Source: Paenibacillus ihbetae
Lineage (GTDB): Bacteria; Bacillota; Bacilli; Paenibacillales; Paenibacillaceae
Length of the DNA stretch: 64,000 bases
Direction of reading: 5' to 3'
NCBI RefSeq assembly: GCF_002741055.1
Contig: NZ_CP016809.1
Location: forward strand, 3,698,501-3,762,500
Shown: in pieces, positions 17,130 to 26,550 of the stretch
Position numbering within the stretch: position 1 is the first letter of the stretch
Layout: every line of letters begins with the position of its first letter
Translations under genes and position numbers: made by a program
Notes under the pieces: model-generated
Told to the model about the DNA's origin: nothing
Databases searched by the model: none
What the model saw: only the letters and a program-made list of their open reading frames with translations

Positions 17130-18632
17130 ATGAGAAAGGGAATACAGGCCGTACTGATTACCGCGTTATTATTCGCGTTTTATTATTTTGGCATCGATTA
17201 TTTCGGCAAGACGACAGGAACTATCATCGGGATATTTTCGACCCTGACCGTCGTCTCGATCGGGTTCATGATTTTCATGGAGAACCGGCATCCGACCAGT
17301 ACAATGGCCTGGATTCTACTGCTTGCACTAGTACCGATCGTAGGGCTAGTTTTTTATTTTCTGTTCGGACAGAACTATTTTAAACGCAGAAAATATGACA
17401 AGAAGGCGCAAAAGGACGGCTTGGCCTATACCAGCGAAGTGCTTCGGCGCAGCAACCAAGATATCTCCCGTTTTAAAAGGGAACACCAGCAGCTCCTGCA
17501 GCTGTCCACCCGCCTCGGGCGTGCGCCGGTTTCGTTCTCTTCGGATACCAAGGTGCTCACGAACGGAGAGGAGACGTTCGCGGCACTGCTTCGCGAGCTG
17601 GAGCTGGCCAAGCATCATATTCATATGGAATATTACATTTATCGTCCTGACGACATCGGGACCCAAATTCGGGACATTCTGGTGCGAAAGGCCAGGGAAG
17701 GGGTTGCTGTCCGGTTCATGGTCGATGCGGTAGGCAGCCTGCAGCTGCCGCCCGCTTTCCTGGAGGAGATGAAAGCTGCGGGGATTAAGGTAGCCGTATT
17801 CGGCAGCCCGAAGGCGATATTCTTCACGAGCCGGGTCAATTACCGCAATCACCGGAAGATCGTTGTCATCGACGGTACCGTCGGCTTCATCGGCGGCTTG
17901 AATGTCGGGGACGAGTATTTGAGCCGCAGCAAGGTTTTCGGGTTTTGGCGGGACACGCATATGCTGGTCCGGGGCGAGGCCGTCAGGACACTGCAAATTG
18001 TGTTCCTGCAGGACTGGGAATATATGACCGGAGAGCAGCCTACAGACCAGGTGTATTTCTCCCCGGATCTCGTCGATCACTCCTCCGGAGCCGTGCAGAT
18101 TATTGCCAGCGGACCGGATAATGAGCGCCGGGCGCTCAAGCATATCTTCTTCTCCATGATCGCATCGGCACGTCGTTCCGTATGGCTTGCGACGCCTTAT
18201 TTTATCCCGGACGAAGATATTTTGACGGCGCTGAGGGTCGCGGCTTTGTCCGGCCTTGACGTCCGGATCCTGTTTCCGTCGAAACCGGACAAGTGGCTGC
18301 CGTTTCTGGCCTCGCATTCCTATTTCCCGGCTTTGCTGGATGCGGGGGTGCGGGTATTCGAATACGAGAAGGGCTTTATGCATTCCAAGCTGCTCATTGT
18401 GGATGGAGAGGTTGCCACAATCGGAACGGCGAATATGGACATGCGCAGCTTTCACCTGAATTTTGAAGTGAACGCGCTTCTCGTGCATACGGACAGCGTC
18501 AATCAGCTGGTAGCCGATTTTGAGCAGGATCTGGAGCACGCGGTGCTGTATGACCGAAGCCGCACGAGGAAGAAGCGCATCATGACCCGGCTGCTCGAAT
18601 CCGCGGCGCGGCTGATGTCGCCGCTGCTGTAG
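17130..18632 (+). CDS. cls: Cardiolipin synthase
   Basis: 500 aa membrane enzyme of the phospholipase D superfamily that joins two phosphatidylglycerols into cardiolipin. Two N-terminal hydrophobic segments (about residues 5-40 and 50-70) anchor it. Both HKD motifs are present: HRKIVVIDGTVGFIGGLN near residue 242 and HSKLLIVDGEVATIGTANMD near residue 418. ATG 17130 follows GGGGTAGAAGGAT. A weak TTTAGT-N17-TAGAAT lies at 17037-17065. It is a single gene between the divergent tetR-SMR operon and fni. Confidence 0.95.
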   Translation: MRKGIQAVLITALLFAFYYFGIDYFGKTTGTIIGIFSTLTVVSIGFMIFMENRHPTSTMAWILLLALVPIVGLVFYFLFGQNYFKRRKYDKKAQKDGLAYTSEVLRRSNQDISRFKREHQQLLQLSTRLGRAPVSFSSDTKVLTNGEETFAALLRELELAKHHIHMEYYIYRPDDIGTQIRDILVRKAREGVAVRFMVDAVGSLQLPPAFLEEMKAAGIKVAVFGSPKAIFFTSRVNYRNHRKIVVIDGTVGFIGGLNVGDEYLSRSKVFGFWRDTHMLVRGEAVRTLQIVFLQDWEYMTGEQPTDQVYFSPDLVDHSSGAVQIIASGPDNERRALKHIFFSMIASARRSVWLATPYFIPDEDILTALRVAALSGLDVRILFPSKPDKWLPFLASHSYFPALLDAGVRVFEYEKGFMHSKLLIVDGEVATIGTANMDMRSFHLNFEVNALLVHTDSVNQLVADFEQDLEHAVLYDRSRTRKKRIMTRLLESAARLMSPLL

Positions 18633-18875
18633 CGTTGCTCGGGTGCAAGGGAATATTTGGGCTGATGTGTAACAGCCGTTTAAGAGAAATATATGGATAA
18701 CATGGGCGGAGCCCGTTATTACGTGAAGATTCGCGAATAAGCCGGACAGATGCGGCGCACGATGGACAGGCATTTCGTCCGGTCCGGATTTATCGGTCTG
18801 GCTGAGCACCCATCGGTTCGACAAGCCTACAGCCGCCATAATATCGATCACAAAAATTTTTAAACAGGAGGTGCT

Positions 18876-20015
18876 ATGGAAATGAATGCATGGAAAAAAA
18901 TAAGGGCCGGAACGATGGAGCCTGCCGCAATTTGTAATCGGTCAGACGGCTTGGAGTCATCCGGCGGCCGGCTGCTTCCGGATGTCCCCACCGGCGAGCG
19001 GAAGATTGAGCATGTGCGGCTGTGCCTGGAGGAAGAGGTCGGCTCCGTCGGCATTACTTCAGGCTTTGAGCGCTACCGCTTCCGGCATTGCGCACTGCCT
19101 GAGGTGAACTTCGAGGACATCAGCCTAGACACCTCCTTTCTCGGCATTCCAACACGGACGCCGTTTCTCATCAGCTCCATGACGGGCGGGAGCCGGACAA
19201 CCGGCGAGATTAATATGCGGCTTGCCGAAGCGGCAGAGCGCAGGGGCTGGGCGCTTGGCGTCGGCTCCATCCGGGCAGCGGTGGAGAAGGAAGAGCTTGC
19301 CCCGACCTTCCGCGTAAGAGAGAGGGCGCCGAGCGTACCGATCATCGCGAACCTCGGGGCGGTTCAGCTCAATTACGGCTTCGGAACGGATGATTGCCGC
19401 CGGGCGGTCGACATTGCAGGCGCCGATATGCTGGTGCTGCATCTCAATGCCCTGCAGGAAGTGTTCCAGCCGGAAGGAAACACGCGATTTGGCGGGCTCG
19501 CCTCCAAGATGGAAGAGCTGTGCAGCAGGCTCGAGGTTCCTGTCGGGGTGAAAGAAGTCGGCTGGGGCATTGACGGGGAGACGGCCCGGATGCTGAAGGA
19601 GCTCGGTGTTGCCTTCATTGATGTGGCGGGAGCCGGCGGCACCTCCTGGAGCCAGGTCGAGAAATTCCGGGCAAGCGATCCGGTACGACGAGCCGCAGCG
19701 GAGGCCTTTGCCGACTGGGGCAATCCGACGGCGGAATGTATTGTCGAGGTGCGGGAAGCTGTTCCGGATATGCCGATGATCGGCAGCGGCGGATTAAACA
19801 GCGGCGTGGATGCCGCCAAAGCGATTGCACTGGGCGCTGATCTGGCGGGCTTTGGGCGGGGATTGCTCGGGCCGGCCGTCGATTCCGAGGAAGCGCTGGA
19901 CCGGCGCCTCGCTCAGGCGGAGCTGGAGCTTCGAACCGCGATGCTGGTAATCGGGGCTGCGGATATAACGGCGTTAAGGTCAACGCCTCGCTTGATCCGC
20001 AAGCAAGGTTTGTAA
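18876..20015 (+). CDS. fni: Type 2 isopentenyl-diphosphate delta-isomerase
   Basis: 379 aa FMN/NADPH-dependent enzyme that interconverts IPP and DMAPP in isoprenoid synthesis. Family marks are ERKIEHVRLC near the N-terminus, the SSMTGGSR phosphate-binding segment, HLNALQEVFQPEGN (substrate site), KEVGWG and the C-terminal GSGGLNSGVDAAKAIALGADLAGFGRG FMN site. It has about 37 more N-terminal residues than the usual 340-350 aa enzyme. ATG 18876 and ATG 18882 both follow AGGAGG, and the second has better spacing, so the first two residues are uncertain. A separate single gene. Confidence 0.93.
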   Translation: MEMNAWKKIRAGTMEPAAICNRSDGLESSGGRLLPDVPTGERKIEHVRLCLEEEVGSVGITSGFERYRFRHCALPEVNFEDISLDTSFLGIPTRTPFLISSMTGGSRTTGEINMRLAEAAERRGWALGVGSIRAAVEKEELAPTFRVRERAPSVPIIANLGAVQLNYGFGTDDCRRAVDIAGADMLVLHLNALQEVFQPEGNTRFGGLASKMEELCSRLEVPVGVKEVGWGIDGETARMLKELGVAFIDVAGAGGTSWSQVEKFRASDPVRRAAAEAFADWGNPTAECIVEVREAVPDMPMIGSGGLNSGVDAAKAIALGADLAGFGRGLLGPAVDSEEALDRRLAQAELELRTAMLVIGAADITALRSTPRLIRKQGL

Positions 20016-20139
20016 CGACAAGCAAGGTCTGGTCTGTACTGAAAGCTCTAACGACCGCAAAGCAAGGTCGATAACGACAGGACTGATCGCCATGCAGGAA
20101 ACGTTATGGTACACGAGGGAATAGATGCGGCAATACGTG

Positions 20140-20167
20140 TTGAACTCTATCGGGTATCTGCTATAAT
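20140..20167 (+). promoter_or_regulatory. Sigma-A-type promoter of ychF
   Basis: TTGAAC (20140-20145), 16-nt spacer, TATAAT (20162-20167). The leader is about 100 nt. Just upstream, at about 19997-20080, AAGCAAGGT occurs three times near TAACGAC, a small irregular repeat. Confidence 0.72.
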
Positions 20168-20274
20168 TAATAAGATTGTTTTGGACCCGGGGGTTAAGGA
20201 GGCACAAGCTGCCGTAATCCTCTGAAATAAAATGCATACCAGTGATAGTAACCTGATAAGGAGTTGTCATATAA

Positions 20275-21375
20275 ATGGCTTTAAAAGCAGGGATCGTCGG
20301 TTTGCCGAACGTCGGCAAATCCACATTGTTTAATGCGATAACGCAGGCGGGCGCCGAATCGGCGAACTACCCGTTCTGTACGATTGACCCGAACGTCGGC
20401 GTCGTTGAGGTGCCGGATGAGCGCCTTGATAAGCTGACTGAGCTGGTGCAGCCGAATAAAACCGTACCGACGGCATTCGAATTCGTCGATATCGCGGGAC
20501 TGGTTCGCGGTGCGAGCAAAGGGGAGGGGCTCGGAAACAAGTTCCTGGCCCATATTCGCGAGGTCGATGCGATCGTGCACGTCGTTCGATGCTTCGAGGA
20601 TGAGAATATCACCCACGTAGACGGCAAGGTCAATCCGGTCAGCGACATCCAGACCATCAACCTGGAGCTGATCCTGGCGGATCTGGACAGCGTCGAGAAG
20701 CGGATCGAGCGTACGAAGAAGAACATGAAGGGCGGCAACAAACAGTACGCCCAGGAAGTAGAGCTGCTGGAGCGTCTGAAGGAAGCCCTGTACAACGATC
20801 AGCCGGCACGCAGCGTCGAGCTGTCCGATGAGGAGAAGCTGATCGTCCGCGATCTGCATCTGCTGACGCTCAAGCCGGTGCTGTATGCGGCCAACGTAAG
20901 CGAGGATGGCGTGACTGACGCGGACAGCAATCCGTACGTTCAGCAGGTCCGCGAGTTCGCGGCTGCCGAGAATGCTGCCGTCGTTCCGATCAGCGCCAAG
21001 GTGGAAGCCGAAATCGCCGAGCTTGAAGGCGAAGACAAGGCCATGTTCCTCGAAGAGCTGGGCCTGGAGGAATCCGGCCTGAACCGCCTCATTAAAGCGG
21101 CATACAGCCTGCTCGGCCTGTACACCTACTTTACCGCAGGCGTGCAGGAGGTGCGCGCATGGACGATCCGCAAAGGCACGAAGGCCCCTCAGGCGGCCGG
21201 CGTCATCCACAGCGATTTCGAGCGCGGCTTTATCCGGGCCGAGGTCGTATCCTATGACGATCTTGTTGCCGCAGGGTCGATGAACGGCGCGAAGGAGCGC
21301 GGACAGCTCCGCCTTGAAGGGAAGGACTATGTCGTCAATGACGGCGATGTCATGCACTTCCGCTTCAACGTGTAG
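20275..21375 (+). CDS. ychF: Redox-regulated ATPase YchF (Obg family)
   Basis: 366 aa P-loop protein that binds ribosomes and prefers ATP. G1 is GLPNVGKST, switch II is [20 protein letters not shown], and the G4 position is NVSE rather than NKxD, which explains ATP preference. The C-terminal TGS domain holds [26 protein letters not shown] 20275 follows AAGGAG. It has its own promoter and terminator, so it is monocistronic. Confidence 0.96.
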   Translation: MALKAGIVGLPNVGKSTLFNAITQAGAESANYPFCTIDPNVGVVEVPDERLDKLTELVQPNKTVPTAFEFVDIAGLVRGASKGEGLGNKFLAHIREVDAIVHVVRCFEDENITHVDGKVNPVSDIQTINLELILADLDSVEKRIERTKKNMKGGNKQYAQEVELLERLKEALYNDQPARSVELSDEEKLIVRDLHLLTLKPVLYAANVSEDGVTDADSNPYVQQVREFAAAENAAVVPISAKVEAEIAELEGEDKAMFLEELGLEESGLNRLIKAAYSLLGLYTYFTAGVQEVRAWTIRKGTKAPQAAGVIHSDFERGFIRAEVVSYDDLVAAGSMNGAKERGQLRLEGKDYVVNDGDVMHFRFNV

Positions 21376-21388
21376 CATATTATGATAC

Positions 21389-21437
21389 AAAGACCATGGC
21401 TCCATGCTTAGCTGATGCATGGGATCATGGTCTTTTT
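21389..21437 (+). terminator. Intrinsic terminator of ychF
   Basis: AAAGACCATG...CCATGC pairs with GCATGG...CATGGTCTTT and runs into TTTTT. Confidence 0.92.
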
Positions 21438-21500
21438 GCCAAGCGGATGTTTCATGTAGTGCAGGGAACGTTTCCTGCGTTTCCCGTGCGTATGCCCTTC

Positions 21501-21529
21501 TAGTCAAATAGGGCGTTTCATGCTATAAT
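21501..21529 (+). promoter_or_regulatory. Sigma-A-type promoter of prfA-prmC
   Basis: TAGTCA (21501-21506), 17-nt spacer, TATAAT (21524-21529), about 75 nt before prfA. Confidence 0.6.
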
Positions 21530-21609
21530 AAACAGTCGTTTACGCTTCGCATATTCGAGGGAGCGATAGGCGCTAGAATCAGGAATATTACGTAAGAGAG
21601 GTGAATTCC

Positions 21610-22677
21610 TTGTTAGACCGATTGCAATCCCTGGCGGACCGTTACGAGAAGCTGAGCGAGCTGCTGTGCGATCCGGATGTCGCGAATGACTCCAAGAAGC
21701 TAAGGGATTATTCCAAAGAACAATCCGATCTGCAGCCTGCTTATGAGGCTTATGTTGAATATAAAAATGTAATGGAAGAGCTTGAAGCTGCAAAAACCAT
21801 GCAGGGTGAGAAGCTCGACGACGAAATGCGCGAAATGGTTAAAATGGAAATCGAGGAGCTCTCCGCCCGCCAACAGGAGCTGGAGGAGAAAATCCGGATT
21901 CTGCTGCTGCCGAAGGACCCGAACGACGACAAGAACGTTATCGTCGAGATTCGCGGCGCAGCCGGCGGAGACGAGGCGGCGCTCTTCGCGTCCGATCTGT
22001 ACCGGATGTACACCCGTTATGCCGATTCCCAGGGCTGGAAGGTTGAGCTGATGGACGTGAACATGAACGACCTCGGCGGTTTCAAAGAGGTCATCTTCAT
22101 GATCAACGGCCGCGGTGCTTACAGCAAAATGAAATTCGAGAGCGGCGCGCACCGGGTGCAGCGTATTCCGGCAACGGAATCCGGAGGTCGTATCCATACC
22201 TCCACTTCAACAGTGGCGGTCATGCCGGAAGCCGAGGAAGTCGATATCGAGATTTTGGATAAGGATATCCGCGTGGATACGTTCTGCTCCAGCGGTGCGG
22301 GCGGTCAGTCCGTTAACACCACGAAATCGGCGGTTCGCGTAACGCATATCCCGACCGGCATCGTGGCTACGTGTCAGGACGGCAAGTCCCAGAACTCCAA
22401 CAAGGAGAAGGCGCTGCAGGTGCTTCGCGCGCGCATCTACGACATGATGCGCCAGGAAGAGGAAGCGAAGTACGCCGGCGAGCGCAAGAGCAAGGTCGGC
22501 ACCGGGGATCGAAGCGAGCGGATCCGCACGTACAATTTCCCGCAAAGCCGGGTGACCGACCATCGGATCGGGCTTACCGTGCATAAGCTGGATCAGGTGA
22601 TGAACGGCGAAATCGAGGAGATCATTTCCGCCCTGACCATCGCAGAGCAAGCGGAAATGATGGATAAAGGAGTATAA
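21610..22677 (+). CDS. prfA: Peptide chain release factor 1
   Basis: 355 aa class I release factor that reads UAA and UAG stop codons. The GGQ hydrolysis motif is in [17 protein letters not shown] near residue 230, and the PxT-type anticodon-like segment is PATESGG. The start is TTG 21610 with AAGAGGTG 6 nt upstream and an N-terminus, [14 protein letters not shown], that matches B. subtilis. A GTG at 21601 in frame overlaps the ribosome site and is rejected. prmC follows after 4 bp, and its product methylates the Gln of GGQ. Confidence 0.97.
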   Translation: MLDRLQSLADRYEKLSELLCDPDVANDSKKLRDYSKEQSDLQPAYEAYVEYKNVMEELEAAKTMQGEKLDDEMREMVKMEIEELSARQQELEEKIRILLLPKDPNDDKNVIVEIRGAAGGDEAALFASDLYRMYTRYADSQGWKVELMDVNMNDLGGFKEVIFMINGRGAYSKMKFESGAHRVQRIPATESGGRIHTSTSTVAVMPEAEEVDIEILDKDIRVDTFCSSGAGGQSVNTTKSAVRVTHIPTGIVATCQDGKSQNSNKEKALQVLRARIYDMMRQEEEAKYAGERKSKVGTGDRSERIRTYNFPQSRVTDHRIGLTVHKLDQVMNGEIEEIISALTIAEQAEMMDKGV

Positions 22678-22681
22678 CGCT

Positions 22682-23572
22682 TTGGAGCGAAACGAATTTA
22701 CATTGACGCCGGAGCGCAGCATACGGGAAGCCTTTCTGGAGGCTTCTTCTTTTTTAGACGGGCTCGGGATCATGGAGCCGCAGCGAAATGCACAGCTGCT
22801 GCTGGAGCATGTGCTGGGACTGACCGGCACGGCGTATTACGTGGCCCTCGGCGACGCCTTTCCCGAGGAACGGCGCAGCGACTTCGAGGCCGTCATCAAC
22901 CGGAAGGCCGAGGGCGTCCCGGCGCAATACATCATCGGGGAGCAGGAGTTCTACGGGCGACCGTTCGAGGTGACGCCGGCCGTTCTGATACCGCGTCCCG
23001 AAACGGAGCTGCTCGTTGAGGCCGTGCTGAAGTATGGAAACCAGCTAACGCTGCAGCCTGGTGAAAAGCTGACCGCCGTCGACATCGGCACCGGCAGCGG
23101 CGCCATCGCCGTAACGCTGGCACTGGAGGCGAAAGGGCTGCGCATGCTGGCGAGCGACATTTCGCCGCAGGCGCTGGACGTTGCACGGCGTAATGCGGCC
23201 CGGCTCGGGGCCGGCGTGGAGTTCAGGCAGGGCAATCTGCTCGAGCCGTTCGCCGGCTTGGGACCTGATATGATTGTCTCCAATCCGCCGTACATCCCGG
23301 CCAGCAACATTGCCGGCCTTCAGCCCGAGGTGAGGGATCATGAGCCGCGAACCGCACTGGACGGCGGGCCGGACGGCCTCTATCCGTACCGCGTAATGAT
23401 GGATCAGCTCCCGCTGCTAGCCGCACCGCCGAGACTGATCGCCTTCGAGCTGGGCATGGGCCAGGCGCAGGACGTGGCGGATTTGCTGCGGGCCGCCGGA
23501 CATTGGGACGAGATCATAACGATCCCGGATTTGGCGGGAATCGACAGGCATGTTTTGGGAATTGCCCGTTAA
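22682..23572 (+). CDS. prmC: Release-factor glutamine methyltransferase
   Basis: 296 aa SAM-dependent methyltransferase that modifies the GGQ glutamine of release factors. The SAM motif I is DIGTGSGAIAVTLA and the catalytic NPPY is in VSNPPYIPAS. An N-terminal helical domain (residues about 1-85) binds the substrate. The start is TTG 22682, 4 bp after prfA, with AAAGGAG upstream, so it is coupled to prfA. No clear terminator follows. Confidence 0.95.
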   Translation: MERNEFTLTPERSIREAFLEASSFLDGLGIMEPQRNAQLLLEHVLGLTGTAYYVALGDAFPEERRSDFEAVINRKAEGVPAQYIIGEQEFYGRPFEVTPAVLIPRPETELLVEAVLKYGNQLTLQPGEKLTAVDIGTGSGAIAVTLALEAKGLRMLASDISPQALDVARRNAARLGAGVEFRQGNLLEPFAGLGPDMIVSNPPYIPASNIAGLQPEVRDHEPRTALDGGPDGLYPYRVMMDQLPLLAAPPRLIAFELGMGQAQDVADLLRAAGHWDEIITIPDLAGIDRHVLGIAR

Positions 23573-23855
23573 ATTGTGTTCGGAGGGAAATTCTTTTACA
23601 ATATATGATGATCATGGGTTTACTTGCGGAAATCCGCCGCTTCCCGTGCAGGCTTCTCATGCTCATGATCCGTTCGTGCTCATAAGGTTCGTATTCTGTC
23701 TTATCGTCCGCCCGCATCCTTGAAAGGCTGTTGGGGCGATGGCTAATGCGCCAGGTATGGGCCGGGAGAGCCCAAACTTTTTATCCGGGCAGATCGTTAT
23801 ATGGCCGGTAAGGCACATCGGAGCGGTTTCGCTCCGGCACAGGGGGATCAAAGGC

Positions 23856-25046
23856 ATGCTTCAGAAATTTAAAAAGATAGACTTTGTTGTCGTAACCGTC
23901 CTTGTCATGCTGATGATCATCAGCGTTACTTCCTTATACAGCGTAACCATCGGATCGGCTGATTGGGACGGGTACCATATTAAGATGCTCATCTTCTACA
24001 TTGCGGGCTTTATCGCTTTCTTCGGTATGAGCCTGTTGGATTACCGCGTTCTCATTAAACACGCAACGTACATTTATATCGGCGGCCTACTGCTGCTTGT
24101 GTACGTTATGTTTTTCGGGGCAACGCTTAACGGCTCGAAGGGTTGGATCAATCTGGGATTTACGAGCCTGCAGCCCGCGGAAATGTTTAAGTTGGTGCTG
24201 ATCATCTTCCTGACCTTTATATTGGTGAAGAAAAATAAATCGCAGCTTTCCTTTATCCGCGATGTCATTCCGGTCGGCTTCCTGGCGTTTATTCCCTTCG
24301 TGCTCGTCATGGGCATCAACGACTTGGGGAATGCGCTCAGCTACGTCATCATTTTGATGGGGCTGCTGTGGATTGGTAATGTCAAATTATCGCATGCGCT
24401 GATCGGTCTGGTGCTCGTTGCCGGCACTGCTTTCGGCGGAATCCAGGCTTACATTCATTACCATGACGAAATTACGGCCTTCATGAAGGAAGGGAGCCGC
24501 TCGCACTGGCTCGACCGGATCGACCCATGGCTGATGCCCGAGACGACGGACAACGCCGGGGCCGGCTATCACACCCACAATGCCAAGCTGGCGATCGCTT
24601 CCGGCGGCATGACCGGGGAAGGCTTTATGCAGGGGACCTCGGTGCAATCGGGACGGGTACCGTATACCTATTCCGACTCCATCTTCGTGCAGATTGCGGA
24701 AGAATACGGGTTTATCGGCTCTTCCGTGCTGCTCCTGCTCTATTTCATTCTGATCCATCGGATGATTCTAATATCGCTGGAGTCGCGTGAACGTGCCGGT
24801 CCGTTTCTCATCATAGGGATCGTGTCCATGTTCTTATACCAAATCTTTGAGAATATCGGGATGTTTATCGGCCTCATGCCGCTGACAGGGATTACATTGC
24901 CGTTTATCAGTTACGGGGGAACATCGCTCGTAATCAGCATGGCGAGCCTCGGGGTTGCCATGAGCGTGAAGCTGCACGGCCGGGAGATCGACGAGGATAT
25001 GCCGGATCCCCATGCGCACCGGTCGACGGTGGCGAAACAGGCGTAA
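23856..25046 (+). CDS. rodA: SEDS peptidoglycan glycosyltransferase RodA
   Basis: About 396 aa polytopic membrane protein of the RodA/FtsW/SpoVE family. It polymerises lipid II during side-wall growth together with a class B PBP and the MreB-type scaffold. Key segments are LNGSKGWINLGFTSLQPAEMFKL, GRVPYTYSDSIFVQIAEEYGF and GITLPFISYGGTSLVISM. The acidic tail has no further domain. ATG 23856 has AGGGGGATC upstream. A longer frame reaching 23739 adds 39 hydrophilic residues without support. It is more likely RodA than FtsW or SpoVE by sequence, at moderate certainty. It sits where B. subtilis has the prfA-prmC-spoIIR block. Confidence 0.9.
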   Translation: MLQKFKKIDFVVVTVLVMLMIISVTSLYSVTIGSADWDGYHIKMLIFYIAGFIAFFGMSLLDYRVLIKHATYIYIGGLLLLVYVMFFGATLNGSKGWINLGFTSLQPAEMFKLVLIIFLTFILVKKNKSQLSFIRDVIPVGFLAFIPFVLVMGINDLGNALSYVIILMGLLWIGNVKLSHALIGLVLVAGTAFGGIQAYIHYHDEITAFMKEGSRSHWLDRIDPWLMPETTDNAGAGYHTHNAKLAIASGGMTGEGFMQGTSVQSGRVPYTYSDSIFVQIAEEYGFIGSSVLLLLYFILIHRMILISLESRERAGPFLIIGIVSMFLYQIFENIGMFIGLMPLTGITLPFISYGGTSLVISMASLGVAMSVKLHGREIDEDMPDPHAHRSTVAKQA

Positions 25047-25136
25047 GCCCTGTTCATTGTGCAGTGGTGCGAAACGGATTGTCCGAAATGGCCTATCTTG
25101 AAGCAGAAGAAGCTGAAATGTGCAAATACATTTATG

Positions 25137-25173
25137 AAGAGATGTTGTCCTCCGAGGGTAGCATCTCTTTTTT
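25137..25173 (+). terminator. Intrinsic terminator downstream of rodA
   Basis: AAGAGATG pairs with CATCTCTT around CTCCGAGG, followed by TTTTTT. The rest of 25047-25309 shows nothing else I can name. Confidence 0.9.
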
Positions 25174-25309
25174 GTTATGGCTGAAACCTCGGTCCGGACA
25201 GACCCATGGCAGGGCAGTAACCAATTGGAGTGACGACAGGAGATGCGGTTTGAAGACCCTACCACCCGAGGCGATTCTATTATCTTTTAAAATAAATTGC
25301 TAGATTCAC

Positions 25310-25337
25310 GTTTAGATCTTCGGAGGCCGGACATACT
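25310..25337 (+). promoter_or_regulatory. Sigma-F-type promoter of spoIIR
   Basis: GTTTA at 25310-25314, 14 nt, then GGACATACT at 25329-25337, which fits the GGNNANANT -10 of forespore sigma-F. The layout is the same as at spoIIQ (47570-47597). In B. subtilis spoIIR is known to be sigma-F dependent. Confidence 0.72.
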
Positions 25338-25382
25338 GATAGCATCATAGATTATCGGTTGATAGAGAGGCGGTTGTCCAAG

Positions 25383-26078
25383 ATGAACCATTATAGCGAA
25401 ACCCTCCGTATTATCGTGAAAAAAATGATTTTGCTCTTATCCTGTATGTTTATGGTCATTACCGTGTGGGAAGGCCAGCGTATTGATGCTTCCGTTGTGG
25501 GGGGACCGATTCCTCAGGAATCGATCCGGCTGCGCATCTTGGCCAATTCCGACAGCCCCTCCGATCAGCTCGTGAAGCGGGAAATCCGCGATGCGGTCGT
25601 GGAGCAGATGCAGCTGTGGGTCCAGGAACTCGACAACCCGCAGAGCCTGGAGGAAGCCAAGGTGCTGACGACCCGGCATCTGCCGGAAATTCGGCAGCTG
25701 GTCGGCGAGGAGCTGAGAAAACGGGGAATCACCTACAGCTACAATGTGGAACTCGGAGTCGTACCATTTCCAACGAAGCTGTACGGCGGCACGGTCTATC
25801 CGGCAGGCGATTATGATGCGGTGCGCATCACGCTTGGCGAGGGACAGGGACAGAACTGGTGGTGCGTGTTGTTCCCGCCGCTGTGCTTCATCGACGGGGG
25901 CAGCGGAGATGCGGCGGCACAGCCGGCGGATGCCGGAGTCCAGACCGTCTCGGCGCAAGCGGGTAATAGTCAGCCGGATGAGCCAGTCAATGCGGGCGAT
26001 TCCGAGCCCGAAGTTCGGTTTTTCTTATGGGATATGTTCATCGGCATTTGGAATTGGGTAGCAGGATTATTTGGATAA
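25383..26078 (+). CDS. spoIIR: Stage II sporulation protein R
   Basis: About 231 aa secreted signalling protein made in the forespore. It activates the SpoIIGA protease, which cuts pro-sigma-E in the mother cell. A membrane/signal segment lies at about residues 14-32 (MILLLSCMFMVITVW). The SpoIIR core follows: IRLRILANSDSPSDQLVKR, then LYGGTVYPAGDYDAVRITLGEGQGQNWWCVLFPPLC. The tail is acidic and ends in a hydrophobic WDMFIGIWNWVAGLFG. ATG 25383 has AGAGG 12 nt upstream, and TTG 25359 is a weaker alternative. It is flanked by a sigma-F promoter and a strong terminator. Confidence 0.95.
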   Translation: MNHYSETLRIIVKKMILLLSCMFMVITVWEGQRIDASVVGGPIPQESIRLRILANSDSPSDQLVKREIRDAVVEQMQLWVQELDNPQSLEEAKVLTTRHLPEIRQLVGEELRKRGITYSYNVELGVVPFPTKLYGGTVYPAGDYDAVRITLGEGQGQNWWCVLFPPLCFIDGGSGDAAAQPADAGVQTVSAQAGNSQPDEPVNAGDSEPEVRFFLWDMFIGIWNWVAGLFG

Positions 26079-26180
26079 TCTAGCGGATGTATCGCAATGA
26101 TATTAGGTAAGAGCGATAGAAGGACATGCAGGCGATCGATTTTCAATCCGAGGCGAGTGTGATACACTTTTATATAGAAG

Positions 26181-26257
26181 AGTGCTTTCTCTTTAGAACG
26201 GCCGGCTGCCCGGGTGGTGACCCGGGACCCGGACTAAAGAATCGAAGCGCTTTTTTT
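26181..26257 (+). terminator. Long terminator hairpin downstream of spoIIR
   Basis: AGTGCTTTCTCTTTAG pairs with CTAAAGAATCGAAGCGCT, with CCGG/CCGG and CCCGGGT-GGTG-ACCCGGG inside, then seven T. It is unusually long and GC-rich for a plain terminator. Confidence 0.78.
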
Positions 26258-26550
26258 AAATATCGGAGCGTGTAAGCTTCTGGGGGATCTGCTGCTTGAT
26301 ATTGCGCCAAACTGCTGCGGTATGCGTCTGTCTTCTTGAAGGACTTCGATAGACGTGACGATATTTTTATATTCGGGATGAATGCTTCGTTGCGGATCGA
26401 TCGATGCGTGCGAAGTCTTCAATACCGGCAGGCAAGGCAATGGAAACGGAAGCCGTTGGACAAGCTTGTAAAGCCGTTCCCGGATGGGCTTCAACAAAGC
26501 GCGTGCATGATGGTTAATATATTTCATAAACAGAAAGCTTGGGATAGGAA
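26258..26550. other. Intergenic region upstream of ywlC, nothing identified
   Basis: 293 bp without a credible gene or named RNA. A minus-strand frame across it (26234-26566) lacks a ribosome site and family features. Confidence 0.4.

Noticed and set aside
20281..21507. 408-codon minus-strand frame opposite ychF
   Set aside because: Shadow of ychF that also crosses its terminator.
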